Of a stretch of 64,000 nt of DNA, positions 1-8,529 are shown in pieces. Below the pieces are notes generated by a model. That model saw only the letters and a list, made by a program, of their open reading frames with translations, made no database searches and had not been told where the DNA came from. The DNA comes from Clostridiales bacterium. GTDB lineage: Bacteria > Bacillota > Clostridia > Saccharofermentanales > Saccharofermentanaceae. Position numbers and translations under genes: made by a program. The stretch lies in assembly GCA_017649645.1 (NCBI GenBank), contig JAGCGK010000143.1, positions 62,001-126,000 of the forward strand. Reading direction: 5' to 3'. Each line of letters begins with the position of its first letter. Positions within the stretch are counted from its first letter, which is position 1.

Positions 1-1
1 T

Positions 2-52
2 GTCTCCGTACTGGTTATAGCGGGAATAGGATTTCTCATCGTTTGGAACTGA
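2..52 (+). CDS. 3' end of a membrane protein (partial)
   Basis: Frame 2 is open from the left edge to a TGA at 50-52. It encodes sixteen residues that are almost all hydrophobic (Val, Ile, Leu, Gly, Phe) and end in Trp-Asn, which looks like the last transmembrane helix of an integral membrane protein. Frame 1 is also open to position 84 but its residues are polar and unremarkable. The family cannot be told from this fragment. It converges on the minus-strand prs gene. Confidence 0.4.
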   Translation, partial: VSVLVIAGIGFLIVWN

Positions 53-106
53 GATCATACTTCACCTTTGCCTTTCATAAATAATGTCGCATTTTTATAT
101 CTTTAA

Positions 107-120
107 CCCTTCGAAAAGGG
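107..120 (-). terminator. hairpin after prs (UUCG tetraloop on minus strand)
   Basis: Five-base arms CCCTT and AAGGG enclose a four-base loop. Read on the minus strand the loop is TTCG, a very stable tetraloop, and the hairpin follows the prs stop codon by about ten bases. The downstream tract on the minus strand is A/T-rich rather than a clean U run, so termination may be weak. It may serve both converging genes. Confidence 0.45.
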
Positions 121-128
121 GATAAAGC

Positions 129-1352
129 TTAGTAGATAACGTCCTCGATAAACTCATCAAAGCGGATCTGATCCAGGAATTCTCTGATCCTTGAAGTGGA
201 GTTGATAAGCTTACTTACAGACTCGTCGACGTTTAAAGCATCAATGATCCTTGCAACGTACGGCGTCATGTTTACATCTACATACCAAGGTTTATCAAGA
301 AGTTCCTGTGGTCTGTAGATAAGGTTAGTGCAGACAACTGCTTTGATAAGACCATCTTCATAAGCCTTGTCAAACTCATCAAATCCGTTGGTGAACATAC
401 CGAACGGAGCGATGTAGTAAATGTCGCGGGCACCTTTCTCTTTTAAGATAGATGCGGTTGTCAGCATTGTGTTACCGGTCTTGATCATATCGTCGATAAG
501 AAGGACGTCCTTACCAGATACGTCAGTTCCGATAAACTTATATTCCTTAACAGGCGGCTGCTCATACTGGAAATTCACGTAATCACGGTCTCTGTAAAAC
601 ACGCCCAGAGGGATATTGAGCATAGATGCATAAAACTCGGCTCTTCCGATACCTGTCTCATCAGGGCTTACGACCATGCTGCTTTCAGGCTTAAGTTTGA
701 TCGAACCGAATTTTGAGATGATAGTCGAAATGATCTTATATGCCGACTTCGGCTTCTCGATACCAAGAAGAGGAGTAGCATTATCGATCCTTGTATCATG
801 CGGATCGAAGACTACAACATTGGATACACCAAGTGAATAGAGCTGCCTTAAAGCTGCAGCACAATCCAATGATTCATCAAGATTAGATGTTCTGTGCATC
901 TGGATACCTTCATACATGAAAGGCATGATAACGTTGATCCTTCGAGCTTTACCTGCGCAAGTAGAGATGATCCTCAAAAGATCTCTATAATGATCGTCAG
1001 GTGATAACCTGTGATCATTACCGGAAAGCGGTGTTTTCTGATTATATGAGAGAACATCAGTAATGATGTAGATATCGTGTCCTCTCGTGCTTTCTGCAAG
1101 CTGGAATTTACCTTCGCCTGTGGAGAAACGTACGAGCTCAGCATCAAAGATATAGTTGGTCCTTAAGTAACCCGGATTTGTAACGAATGGATTGGAGTTG
1201 TTGTTATATCTTGCCAGACGCTTCTCGTAAAGCACATTGTTGACCATGTTTACGAATTCTTCGTTGGCAGTATGCGAAATAATGCCGATTGGACCGAACG
1301 GCTCTAGACGAAGCTCATTGTATGTAGAGTCTGAAGTCTCGTTACTAAGCAC
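129..1352 (-). CDS. prs: ribose-phosphate pyrophosphokinase (PRPP synthetase), long clostridial form
   Basis: Makes PRPP from ribose 5-phosphate and ATP, the precursor for purine, pyrimidine, histidine and NAD synthesis. The C-terminal half holds the phosphoribosyl-binding loop (LLIDDMIKTGNT) and the middle has the PD-rich strand VVVFDPHDTR of the catalytic region. At about 407 residues it is longer than the classical ~315-residue enzyme. The extra length is an N-terminal extension and internal insertions, as I recall for long forms in Clostridia. The GTG at 1364 directly abuts the AAGGAG ribosome site, so I prefer the in-frame GTG at 1352, eleven bases from it; this start remains uncertain. 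It lies 56 bp downstream of engB on the same strand and has its own promoter candidate. Confidence 0.85.
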   Translation of the reverse strand: MLSNETSDSTYNELRLEPFGPIGIISHTANEEFVNMVNNVLYEKRLARYNNNSNPFVTNPGYLRTNYIFDAELVRFSTGEGKFQLAESTRGHDIYIITDVLSYNQKTPLSGNDHRLSPDDHYRDLLRIISTCAGKARRINVIMPFMYEGIQMHRTSNLDESLDCAAALRQLYSLGVSNVVVFDPHDTRIDNATPLLGIEKPKSAYKIISTIISKFGSIKLKPESSMVVSPDETGIGRAEFYASMLNIPLGVFYRDRDYVNFQYEQPPVKEYKFIGTDVSGKDVLLIDDMIKTGNTMLTTASILKEKGARDIYYIAPFGMFTNGFDEFDKAYEDGLIKAVVCTNLIYRPQELLDKPWYVDVNMTPYVARIIDALNVDESVSKLINSTSRIREFLDQIRFDEFIEDVIY

Positions 1353-1384
1353 TTTATCTCGCACTCCTTAAAATCTCTATTTTT

Positions 1385-1412
1385 AATATAACAAACATCG
1401 GTCGTAAATCAA
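1385..1412 (-). promoter_or_regulatory. promoter for prs
   Basis: On the minus strand TTGATT and TATATT are separated by 16 bp, with TGT just before the -10 (extended -10 form). The -35 overlaps the last codons of engB, so prs can be transcribed separately from engB. Confidence 0.45.
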
Positions 1413-2002
1413 CCGAAAAGATGTTCTTCAATTGCATTTCTCAGATCATCAAGACCTGTCTTTTTCTCGGATGAAACAGCAAAGACAACTGCATCATCGC
1501 TGAAATTCAATTCCTTGGACAATTCGTTCAGTCTTTTCATCAACTGCTGTCTGCTGAACTTGTCGCATTTAGTGAAGACTACGAAGTAATTGAGACCGGA
1601 ATTATTAAGAAATTCAAGCATTCCGACATCTTCAGCAGAAGGGTTGTGTCTGATGTCCATAAGATGGAGGACAAGATCGATCTTTCTTCCGCAAGTAAAG
1701 TAATCTTCAGCAAGTTTGGAAAACTTTTCCTTTTTCTCTTTGGACGTCTTTGCATAACCGTATCCCGGAAGATCGGCGATATAGAGCTTACGATCTACGT
1801 TAAAGTAGACGACTGCCTGTGTCTTACCCGGAGTCTGTGATACTCTGGCAAGTTTTCTGTTGTCCGAGAGAGCATTAACGAGGGAAGATTTGCCGACATT
1901 TGATTTGCCTGAGAATACTATCTCGGGCATATCTTGAGGTGGACATGCTTTGATGTCTGAAGCTATTCCATAGAAAACAGTGTTTCTGAAATTAACGGCC
2001 AT
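1409..2002 (-). CDS. engB: ribosome biogenesis GTPase YsxC/EngB
   Basis: Small GTPase needed for assembly of the large ribosomal subunit. The G1 loop is GKSNVGKSS near residue 31, G3 is DLPGYG, G4 is TKCDK and G5 is SSEKKTG. The order and spacing are those of the TrmE-Era-EngA-EngB family, and the ~197-residue length is normal. The start is ATG at 2002, preceded on the minus strand by a GGGGG Shine-Dalgarno tract; an upstream in-frame TTG lies inside that tract and is unlikely to be used. It is divergent from comEC and upstream of prs. Confidence 0.93.
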   Translation of the reverse strand: MAVNFRNTVFYGIASDIKACPPQDMPEIVFSGKSNVGKSSLVNALSDNRKLARVSQTPGKTQAVVYFNVDRKLYIADLPGYGYAKTSKEKKEKFSKLAEDYFTCGRKIDLVLHLMDIRHNPSAEDVGMLEFLNNSGLNYFVVFTKCDKFSRQQLMKRLNELSKELNFSDDAVVFAVSSEKKTGLDDLRNAIEEHLFG

Positions 2003-2066
2003 AGTTTCCCCCAAAATTAGTCTATGCTAATTATATCGTAACGAGAGTTTCTTTTGCTTGATGGGC

Positions 2067-2104
2067 TTTGTCGCTTTTTGTCAGAATTTGTCGGCATTTC
2101 GTCG
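2067..2104 (+). repeat. four direct repeats TTTGTCG with exact 10-bp period upstream of comEC
   Basis: Copies begin at 2067 (TTTGTCG), 2077 (TTTGTCA), 2087 (TTTGTCG) and 2097 (TTTCGTCG). The period is exactly 10 bp, so every copy faces the same side of the helix. The array sits between divergent engB and comEC, about 50-90 bp upstream of the comEC start, a position suited to a DNA-binding regulator. No regulator is identified. Confidence 0.6.
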
Positions 2105-2153
2105 TTTTTTTTCTACATAAATTTTTTTATAGTTGAAAAAAAGGCGGTCAATT

Positions 2154-4166
2154 ATGAAAAAGAGACTACGAGAATACCTGCGAAAACTGGCTTTGCGCCC
2201 GCTTATAGTCCCAACGGTCCTTCTTGTTATGTTCATGTGTTCATTTGGCGGACTTCTGATCAAGACCACTGACAAGACCGAAGGTGAGTACGAAGTTATT
2301 ATAACCGGCGTTACAACAAGTGTTTCAGGCAAGAATACCTGCTATGGAAGTATCGAGGATATCGGTAAGGTCAGGGTCATATGCGATGAACAACTTAATC
2401 CTGGCGACCGGCTTATAGTCTATGCATCGCTTTTTGAAGCACCAAAGCCTTCTAATCCGGGGGAATACGATTATCAGGATTATCTTTTTCGAAAAGGGAT
2501 AAGATACATCCTTATGGTGGAAGACATAAGGGAGAGGTCAGAGTCAAATGTAGGCACAAGAATCCATCATTTCAGGTATTTTGTTCGTGATCTGATAGCA
2601 GATAAGCTTAGAAATGACATGTCCGAAGATGATCTGGCAATAGTTTGTGCATTATGCCTCGGGGATACCTCCATGATCGGAGATGATATAAGAAGGTCTT
2701 TTGATCTTTCAGGATGTTCTCATCTTTTGGCTGTGTCAGGAACACACTTCTCGTCATTTATACTGATCATCTCATATGCGGTAAAGGATATGCCTTACAG
2801 AAAAAAAGTCCTGATACAGGCTCTTTTCGTTATCGTTATCGGCTTTTTGACCGGTTGGACCGAATCTGTTACCAGAGCGGCGTTTATGAGTATGTGTCTT
2901 CTTGGCGGAAAGGACAGATTATCGGGAATGAGCTTTTCAGCTTTGCTCATGATGTTATCAGATCCGTTCTGCTGCAGAACTTTGAGCTTTCAAATGAGTT
3001 TCGGAGCAGGTCTTGGCATGTATCTGGTCTCTGAACCGATCAAGGGGAAAACCGGTTCATCGGTCATATCCTGTTCTTTGGCCTCAAGAGCGGTCATGCT
3101 TCCGTATTTTCTTATGAACGGCCTTGCTGTAGGATTCGGGTCCTTTGCTGTTATGGCACTTTCCGTACTTACTGTTCAGATGGTATGTCTTTTCTTCCTT
3201 CCGGGATTTATTCTGTCCTTCATAAGTCCTTATATGCTTTATCCGACGATATTGTTTTCGAGGATCACCATAATATTGATGGATATTGGTGTGGACTACT
3301 ATTTTGATTCTCTTTTGCTGAGAGGCAGCAAGCTTACTTGTATTCTTCTTGTCTTCTGTTTGACAGCTGTTTACATCTGTAGGAAAAGAAAGCTCGTTGT
3401 GTCAGTTTTTTCGGGAACTATGATCGTTATCATGCTTACTATGACTCCTGTTTTTGACTTCGATAAGAAAGTCCTGTTTCTTGATGTCGGTCAGGGAGAC
3501 AGTTGTCTCATTATCTCCGGTAATGACACGCTTCTAATTGACGGAGGGACCTATGAGGAGGGTAAAAGCGTGCTTCCGAGTGTCTTGGATTACTACCAGA
3601 TCCAAAGGATCGACCTTGCGATCGCCACCCATCTTGATGAGGACCACTTAGGCGGTATCAGATATCTGGAAGAACAGGGAAGAGTCGATAAGATAGTTAC
3701 TTCATATTCGGATATATATGAAACCATAAAAGAGGGAGATGTGATAAAGGCCGGAAAGATAGAATTTCAGGTGCTTTGGCCAAGGGGAAGGACATATAAC
3801 GGAGGAAATCCCGAAAGCGTTGTCGGAGTTCTTAAGATAGACGGAGTTAAGATCATGATGACCGGAGATATAGATGAAGAGTCGGAAAGGATAATGGTAA
3901 ATAGAGGTCTCATAAATGATTGCGACATCCTTAAGGTTGCTCATCATGGAAGTAAAACCTCATCAAGTCCGGAGTTTTTATCTTCTGTTAGTCCTGAAAC
4001 AGCCGTGGTTTCCGTAGCCGAATATAACGTATACGGCCATCCTGCACCTGAGACCTTGGAGAGATTGGGAAAAGTAGAGGCAAATGTATTTTTGACCTCG
4101 AAAAACGGAGCGATTATTGTTAAAATTCAAAAGGATAAGTACAAGATCAACTGTTTTAAGGAGTAA
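2154..4166 (+). CDS. comEC: ComEC/Rec2 family DNA internalisation protein
   Basis: Integral membrane channel that carries single-stranded DNA into the cytoplasm during transformation. Two N-terminal hydrophobic segments flank a soluble OB-like region (about residues 35-150). A polytopic competence domain with many transmembrane helices follows (about 200-430). The C-terminal metallo-beta-lactamase domain begins at FLDVGQGD and carries THLDEDH and AHHGS metal-binding motifs. About 670 residues is on the short side for the family but all three parts are present. ATG at 2154 is preferred because AGGCGG lies just upstream; an in-frame TTG at 2133 has no ribosome site. The stop is two bases before holA, the classic comEC-holA pair. 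Confidence 0.9.
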   Translation: MKKRLREYLRKLALRPLIVPTVLLVMFMCSFGGLLIKTTDKTEGEYEVIITGVTTSVSGKNTCYGSIEDIGKVRVICDEQLNPGDRLIVYASLFEAPKPSNPGEYDYQDYLFRKGIRYILMVEDIRERSESNVGTRIHHFRYFVRDLIADKLRNDMSEDDLAIVCALCLGDTSMIGDDIRRSFDLSGCSHLLAVSGTHFSSFILIISYAVKDMPYRKKVLIQALFVIVIGFLTGWTESVTRAAFMSMCLLGGKDRLSGMSFSALLMMLSDPFCCRTLSFQMSFGAGLGMYLVSEPIKGKTGSSVISCSLASRAVMLPYFLMNGLAVGFGSFAVMALSVLTVQMVCLFFLPGFILSFISPYMLYPTILFSRITIILMDIGVDYYFDSLLLRGSKLTCILLVFCLTAVYICRKRKLVVSVFSGTMIVIMLTMTPVFDFDKKVLFLDVGQGDSCLIISGNDTLLIDGGTYEEGKSVLPSVLDYYQIQRIDLAIATHLDEDHLGGIRYLEEQGRVDKIVTSYSDIYETIKEGDVIKAGKIEFQVLWPRGRTYNGGNPESVVGVLKIDGVKIMMTGDIDEESERIMVNRGLINDCDILKVAHHGSKTSSSPEFLSSVSPETAVVSVAEYNVYGHPAPETLERLGKVEANVFLTSKNGAIIVKIQKDKYKINCFKE

Positions 4167-4168
4167 TA

Positions 4169-5200
4169 ATGGCTTCACATATCGTAAGTTTCGATAATCT
4201 CAAGTCTTTGATCACTGAGAAAAAGCTTAATAATCTTCTTTTGCTGTCGGGCGAAGAGGATTATTACTGTGAGTTTGCCGTTAATATGATCAAAAAGCAG
4301 TATCTGGCTGAAGGTTCGGAGCAGATGGATTTTGTTAAGCTTAACTTTGAATCCAAGGGTTTTGATCTTGATAAGATCGATGAGAATGTAATGCTTCCGC
4401 CGTGGATGTCCGAGAAGAGAATAGTTGTGGTCCGTAATTCGGGTATCTTTTCTGCAGCTGATCCTAAAAAGGACCTTGCTGATACTTTCTCCTCTTTCGT
4501 GGATACCATTCCTGAGTCTACCTTGCTCATATTCTGGGACGACAAGATCGATAAGAGGAAAAAGCAGCTATATAGCATTTTCGAGAAGAACGGTTATTGT
4601 TGTGATTGTCCTATTCTTAAGGAATACGATATAGAAGAAAAGCTTCGGACAAACCTCAGAAAACATAATATTACGATAGACAGTGACGCCAGCGACAGCC
4701 TCATCAACAGGACCGATAAGTCCATGAGAGCAATAGCTTCCGAAGTAAATAAGATATATCTCTACTGCAGGGAAAAAGGTATCACGCACGTCGACTATAA
4801 CGTTATTGATACTTTGTGTGCTCCTGATATCTCGGGAAGGATATTCGATATTCTGGACGGTATCAGCGAGGGCAACTGTTCGAAGGTGCTCCTTACTCTT
4901 GATAACATGCTTAACCAGAAGGAACCTGTTGAGAGGATCAAGTATAGTCTTGCTAACCATATAAGACAATTGATCTGTGCCAAGGAACTTAAGACTGAGT
5001 CAAAGATAGTGGAAAGGCTGGGTGCAAAGCCTTATACAGCCAAAAAGCTTGCAAAGCAGGCTCCTAAGTTCGAGATGGAAAAGCTCTTGTATCTCCTGTC
5101 GGTATGTGCCAAGACCGAATATGAGGGAAGACTCGGTAAGATGGACGGCAGACAATCCCTGGAGATCATACTGGTGCTGGCCTGTAAGAGTCTGACTTGA
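4169..5200 (+). CDS. holA: DNA polymerase III subunit delta
   Basis: Clamp-loader delta subunit that opens the sliding clamp at the replication fork. At 343 residues it has the family length. The N-terminal region (LLLSGEEDYY) matches the delta-subunit nucleotide-binding-like fold, which lacks a working Walker A. A lid domain follows, then a C-terminal collar with the conserved arrangement around the LL.LDNMLNQKEPVERI stretch. It directly follows comEC and its AAGGAG ribosome site lies in the comEC tail, implying cotranscription. The rpsT gene that often follows holA is not here. Confidence 0.88.
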   Translation: MASHIVSFDNLKSLITEKKLNNLLLLSGEEDYYCEFAVNMIKKQYLAEGSEQMDFVKLNFESKGFDLDKIDENVMLPPWMSEKRIVVVRNSGIFSAADPKKDLADTFSSFVDTIPESTLLIFWDDKIDKRKKQLYSIFEKNGYCCDCPILKEYDIEEKLRTNLRKHNITIDSDASDSLINRTDKSMRAIASEVNKIYLYCREKGITHVDYNVIDTLCAPDISGRIFDILDGISEGNCSKVLLTLDNMLNQKEPVERIKYSLANHIRQLICAKELKTESKIVERLGAKPYTAKKLAKQAPKFEMEKLLYLLSVCAKTEYEGRLGKMDGRQSLEIILVLACKSLT

Positions 5201-5225
5201 TAAATCAATACACTTAACTTAAAAT
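5197..5225 (+). promoter_or_regulatory. promoter for icd
   Basis: TTGATA at 5197-5202 and TAAAAT at 5220-5225 are 17 bp apart in the short holA-icd gap. The -10 overlaps the inverted repeat at 5214-5236. Confidence 0.5.
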
Positions 5226-5236
5226 ACATAAGTTAA
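5214..5236 (+). promoter_or_regulatory. perfect inverted repeat overlapping the icd -10 (candidate operator)
   Basis: TTAACTTA and TAAGTTAA are perfect 8-bp complements separated by 7 bp and cover the -10 element of the proposed icd promoter. There is no T run, so this is not a terminator. The geometry suits a dimeric repressor that blocks the promoter; the regulator is unknown. Confidence 0.5.
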
Positions 5237-5262
5237 ACAGTTAATCATTGGAGGAGCAAACA

Positions 5263-6459
5263 TTGGATAAGATCAAAATGACCACGCCGCTTGTTGAGAT
5301 GGACGGCGATGAGATGACAAGGATCATCTGGAAGCAGATAAAGGATATCGTTATCCTTCCTTTCGTTGACCTTAAGACAGAGTACTTTGACTTGGGTCTC
5401 GTAAACAGAAATGCTACAGACGACCAGGTTACCATAGATTCAGCTAACAGGACCAAGGAGCTCGGAGTAGCAGTTAAGTGCGCTACTATCACACCTAATG
5501 CACAGCGTATGGAAGAATACGATCTTAAGCAGATGTGGAAGAGCCCTAACGGAACGATCCGTGCAATCCTTGACGGTACAGTATTCAGATCACCTATCAT
5601 GGTAAAAGGTATCGATCCTCTTGTTTCCACATGGAAGAAGCCTATCACTATCGCTCGTCATGCATACGGTGATGTATATAGAGATTCCGAGATGAAGATC
5701 GATGGTGCAGCTAAGGTCGAGCTTCTTGTTACATATCCTGACGGAAGCACAAAGAAGCAGGAGATCTTCAACTTCAAGGATTCCGGTGTTGTTTTGGGAA
5801 TGCATAATACTGACAAGTCCATTTCGGCATTTGCTCGCTCCTGTTTTACATATGCACTTGATACAAAGCAGTCCCTGTGGTTTGCAACAAAGGATACTAT
5901 CTCCAAAACATATGATCACAGATTTAAGGATATCTTTGCTGAGATATTCGAAAACGAGTTCAAGGACAAGTTCGAAGCAGCAGGTATCGAATACTTCTAC
6001 ACACTTATCGATGATGCAGTTGCTCGTATCATGAAGTGCGAAGGCGGTATCCTCTGGGCTTGCAAGAACTACGACGGTGACGTAATGAGTGATATGCTCG
6101 CATCCGCTAACGGCTCTCTTGCTATGATGACATCCGTTCTCGTTTCACCTGACGGTAAGTACGAGTACGAAGCTGCTCACGGTACAGTTACAAGACACTA
6201 CTACAAGTACCTTAAGGGTGAAGCTACATCAACTAACCCTATGGCTACATTGTTCGCATGGACAGGTGCTCTTCGTAAGAGAGCTCAGCTTGACGGCCTT
6301 GCTGATCTTGAGGCTTTCGCTGACAAGCTCGAGAAGGTTTCGATCGAGACAATCGAAGAAGGTACAATTACAGGCGATCTTAAGAATCTTATCGATATTC
6401 CGGTAAAGAATGTCGTTAATACGGAAGACTTCCTTAAGGCAGTTGCTTCCAAGCTTTAA
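5263..6459 (+). CDS. icd: NADP-dependent isocitrate dehydrogenase, dimeric eukaryote-like type
   Basis: Converts isocitrate to 2-oxoglutarate with NADPH production, giving the carbon skeleton for glutamate. The sequence follows the dimeric type II (eukaryote-like) family rather than the E. coli type. It starts with the [11 protein letters not shown] strand and has KSPNGTIR for isocitrate binding, with [12 protein letters not shown] and STNPMAT in the C-terminal half. About 398 residues is usual. TTG at 5263 is six bases after GGAGGAG and is the likely start; ATG at 5278 is too far from the ribosome site. Eighteen bases separate it from the SEC-C gene. Confidence 0.93.
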   Translation: MDKIKMTTPLVEMDGDEMTRIIWKQIKDIVILPFVDLKTEYFDLGLVNRNATDDQVTIDSANRTKELGVAVKCATITPNAQRMEEYDLKQMWKSPNGTIRAILDGTVFRSPIMVKGIDPLVSTWKKPITIARHAYGDVYRDSEMKIDGAAKVELLVTYPDGSTKKQEIFNFKDSGVVLGMHNTDKSISAFARSCFTYALDTKQSLWFATKDTISKTYDHRFKDIFAEIFENEFKDKFEAAGIEYFYTLIDDAVARIMKCEGGILWACKNYDGDVMSDMLASANGSLAMMTSVLVSPDGKYEYEAAHGTVTRHYYKYLKGEATSTNPMATLFAWTGALRKRAQLDGLADLEAFADKLEKVSIETIEEGTITGDLKNLIDIPVKNVVNTEDFLKAVASKL

Positions 6460-6477
6460 TAAACGGAGGAATTAATT

Positions 6478-6996
6478 ATGAGTTATTACGAGACATGGAT
6501 CGAGAGATCTGAGAAAGAGACAGATCAGCAGAAATACACACAATATATGAATCTTTACTTCGTTCTTGAGAAGAACGCTTATGATGCGATCCTCAAGGCA
6601 TATCCTGAGTATCAGGGTCTTGTAACAGGTAAGGCTTCAGAGCTTTGTGAGAAACTTAACTTCGGTAAGTCCAATATGGATATCTTCGTAGGCTTCCTTG
6701 ACGGTATCAAGACAAGTCTTAACAAGGATATCGATGTTGAGAATGTTGAAGACGATACAGATATCGCTTTGGACATCGATTTCGAGAAACTCTACTACAA
6801 CATGAGAGATGCTAAGGCTGAGTGGCTTTATAAGCTTCCTTCCTGGAGCAATGTTCTTACAGTTGAGCAGAGAGACAAGATCTCTTTCGAGTACAGAGAA
6901 GCAAATACTGTTCGTTCTGAGAAGATCGGCCGTAATGATCCATGTCCTTGCGGTTCAGGTAAGAAATATAAGAAGTGCTGCGGCAAGAACGCTTAA
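6478..6996 (+). CDS. SEC-C motif protein of unknown function
   Basis: 172 residues. The first ~140 are helical, acidic and rich in Tyr/Lys/Glu without a motif I recognise. The last ~22 form a SEC-C zinc-binding motif ([13 protein letters not shown]), the same kind as the SecA tail at 22 kb. In SecA this motif binds zinc and contacts SecB or the ribosome; stand-alone SEC-C proteins are common but mostly uncharacterised. It has its own GGAGG site and may be cotranscribed with icd. Function is unassigned. Confidence 0.75.
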   Translation: MSYYETWIERSEKETDQQKYTQYMNLYFVLEKNAYDAILKAYPEYQGLVTGKASELCEKLNFGKSNMDIFVGFLDGIKTSLNKDIDVENVEDDTDIALDIDFEKLYYNMRDAKAEWLYKLPSWSNVLTVEQRDKISFEYREANTVRSEKIGRNDPCPCGSGKKYKKCCGKNA

Positions 6997-7019
6997 GCTC
7001 TTTATAAAGGGGAGTTATC

Positions 7020-7922
7020 GTGCGAAGACTGTTTGCTAATAAATGGTTCATCATAGCCTTAGTGGCAGTATTTCTTGTTGCGATAATTATCCTCGGAGCG
7101 ATCCCTAACAGCCCTCTAGATAAGGTGCTGACACCTCTTCGTGCAGTCGCCAACCCTATCCAAAGCGGAATCAAAGGTTTTGGAACTAAGGTTGACGATT
7201 ATTGGGCTGCCATAACTGACGGTGTTGCCATCAGAAAGAGAAACGAGGAACTTAGTGAAGAGATCGCGAGGCTCCAGCACGAAGTTCAGCAGGGTGAAGA
7301 AGCTATCATCAGATATGAGGAGCTTAAAGATGCCTTTCATATCAAGGATACCTTCAGCGATTACGATATCTTCGGTTCTTCAGTATTATCCCGTGAAGCA
7401 GATGAATGGTTCAGCGTAATCAGAATCGATGCAGGTAAGGATGACGGACTCGAACTTACCGGCAAGAATTCCTATGCTGTTGTTGATACCCAATCAAACC
7501 TTATCGGTCGTGTTATCGAGACTAACAATAACGACAGTAAGGTTCTTCCGCTTCTTCACGAAGGTTTTACCGTTAACGGAAAAGTAAACGAAGTCAACGG
7601 CGCATTCATCATCATTTCCGGTGATGCTTCACTTAAGCGTCAGGGACTTTGTCTTGTTACGGGTATCGATGAGGACGTTGTCCTTGAGCCGGGTGATGAG
7701 ATCGTTACTTCAGGTGACGGAGGTCTTTTCCCTCAGGGTATTCCTATCGGTACGATCGAAGAAGTTGATTATTCCGATCCTTTGAACATAAAGGCGACAT
7801 TAAGACCTTATGCACAGATAGATGATCTTAAGGATGTGTTCATCATGGTACCTTACGATAAGGAGGAAGAGGTCTCCGCGGAAGAAACAGGTGAGACTTC
7901 AACTGCCGATGAACAAGGTTGA
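7020..7922 (+). CDS. mreC: rod shape-determining protein MreC
   Basis: Bitopic scaffold of the elongasome that links MreB/MreD to peptidoglycan synthases. One N-terminal transmembrane helix (about residues 10-28) is followed by a coiled coil (about 70-105). Two beta domains follow with the family's IDAGKDDGL and VTSGDGGLFPQGIPIG motifs near 135-245, then an acidic Glu/Thr-rich tail. The GTG start follows GGGGAG. mreB is not upstream, where a SEC-C gene and icd stand instead, so mreB must lie elsewhere. It overlaps mreD by 14 bp. Confidence 0.92.
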   Translation: MRRLFANKWFIIALVAVFLVAIIILGAIPNSPLDKVLTPLRAVANPIQSGIKGFGTKVDDYWAAITDGVAIRKRNEELSEEIARLQHEVQQGEEAIIRYEELKDAFHIKDTFSDYDIFGSSVLSREADEWFSVIRIDAGKDDGLELTGKNSYAVVDTQSNLIGRVIETNNNDSKVLPLLHEGFTVNGKVNEVNGAFIIISGDASLKRQGLCLVTGIDEDVVLEPGDEIVTSGDGGLFPQGIPIGTIEEVDYSDPLNIKATLRPYAQIDDLKDVFIMVPYDKEEEVSAEETGETSTADEQG

Positions 7923-8529
7923 ACTGATCCGTAAGATAGTTATTTATTCCGTTTATATTCTGTTCCTTACATGCTTTCAGGTCTCATTCCCGGATAAGTT
8001 GTCACTTAACGGACAGATCGCAGACCTGATGTTTGTATTTGTCGTTCTTGTTGCGTACATGTTCGGCATCAAAGACGGCATCATAATCGGATTGATCGTC
8101 GGAATCTTAAGGGATTGTTTTGCGGCTCCGGCTGTTATCGGTCTTAACGGTTCTGTCGTATCTTCGGTCGGTATCGGTGCATTCCTTTTGTTTTCAGTGG
8201 CTGTCTTTTCTGCATCCGTTTTTACGATCAAGATCAAGAGAAAGCCTGCTTTTGCGCTCCTTACCCTTATCAGTGTAACTGCGCTTTATAAGATATTCGG
8301 TCACGGTATTATCTTTATTTGGACAAGGGTATTTTCGAAAACACTCTATCACTTGTCAGCTAAGGAACTTTTTATTGATTCCATCTTTACTCAGATTTTC
8401 CTGAATATTCTTGCTGCGATTCCTATATACTTACTTTTGAGATTTGCCGGACCGTATAAAAAAGGACAAAATCCGATGCTTAGCGCTCAAGAGGGAAGGG
8501 GGGCTGATTCTTCATGGCTAACAATCTGA
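7909..8529 (+). CDS. mreD: rod shape-determining protein MreD
   Basis: Polytopic elongasome membrane protein of 206 residues with five to six hydrophobic segments. The FQVSFPDKLSLNGQIADLMFV start and the loop GIKDGIIIGLIVGILRD (near residue 60) are typical of MreD. The ATG at 7909 is chosen because it gives the normal family N-terminus; the frame stays open further upstream inside mreC, which is just overlap. It overlaps mreC by 14 bp and the PBP2 gene by 16 bp, indicating translational coupling. Confidence 0.87.
   Translation: MNKVELIRKIVIYSVYILFLTCFQVSFPDKLSLNGQIADLMFVFVVLVAYMFGIKDGIIIGLIVGILRDCFAAPAVIGLNGSVVSSVGIGAFLLFSVAVFSASVFTIKIKRKPAFALLTLISVTALYKIFGHGIIFIWTRVFSKTLYHLSAKELFIDSIFTQIFLNILAAIPIYLLLRFAGPYKKGQNPMLSAQEGRGADSSWLTI

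Noticed and set aside
7822-7922. Frameshift between mreC and mreD
   Set aside because: Each gene has a complete normal domain set and its own start. The 14-bp overlap is ordinary coupling.
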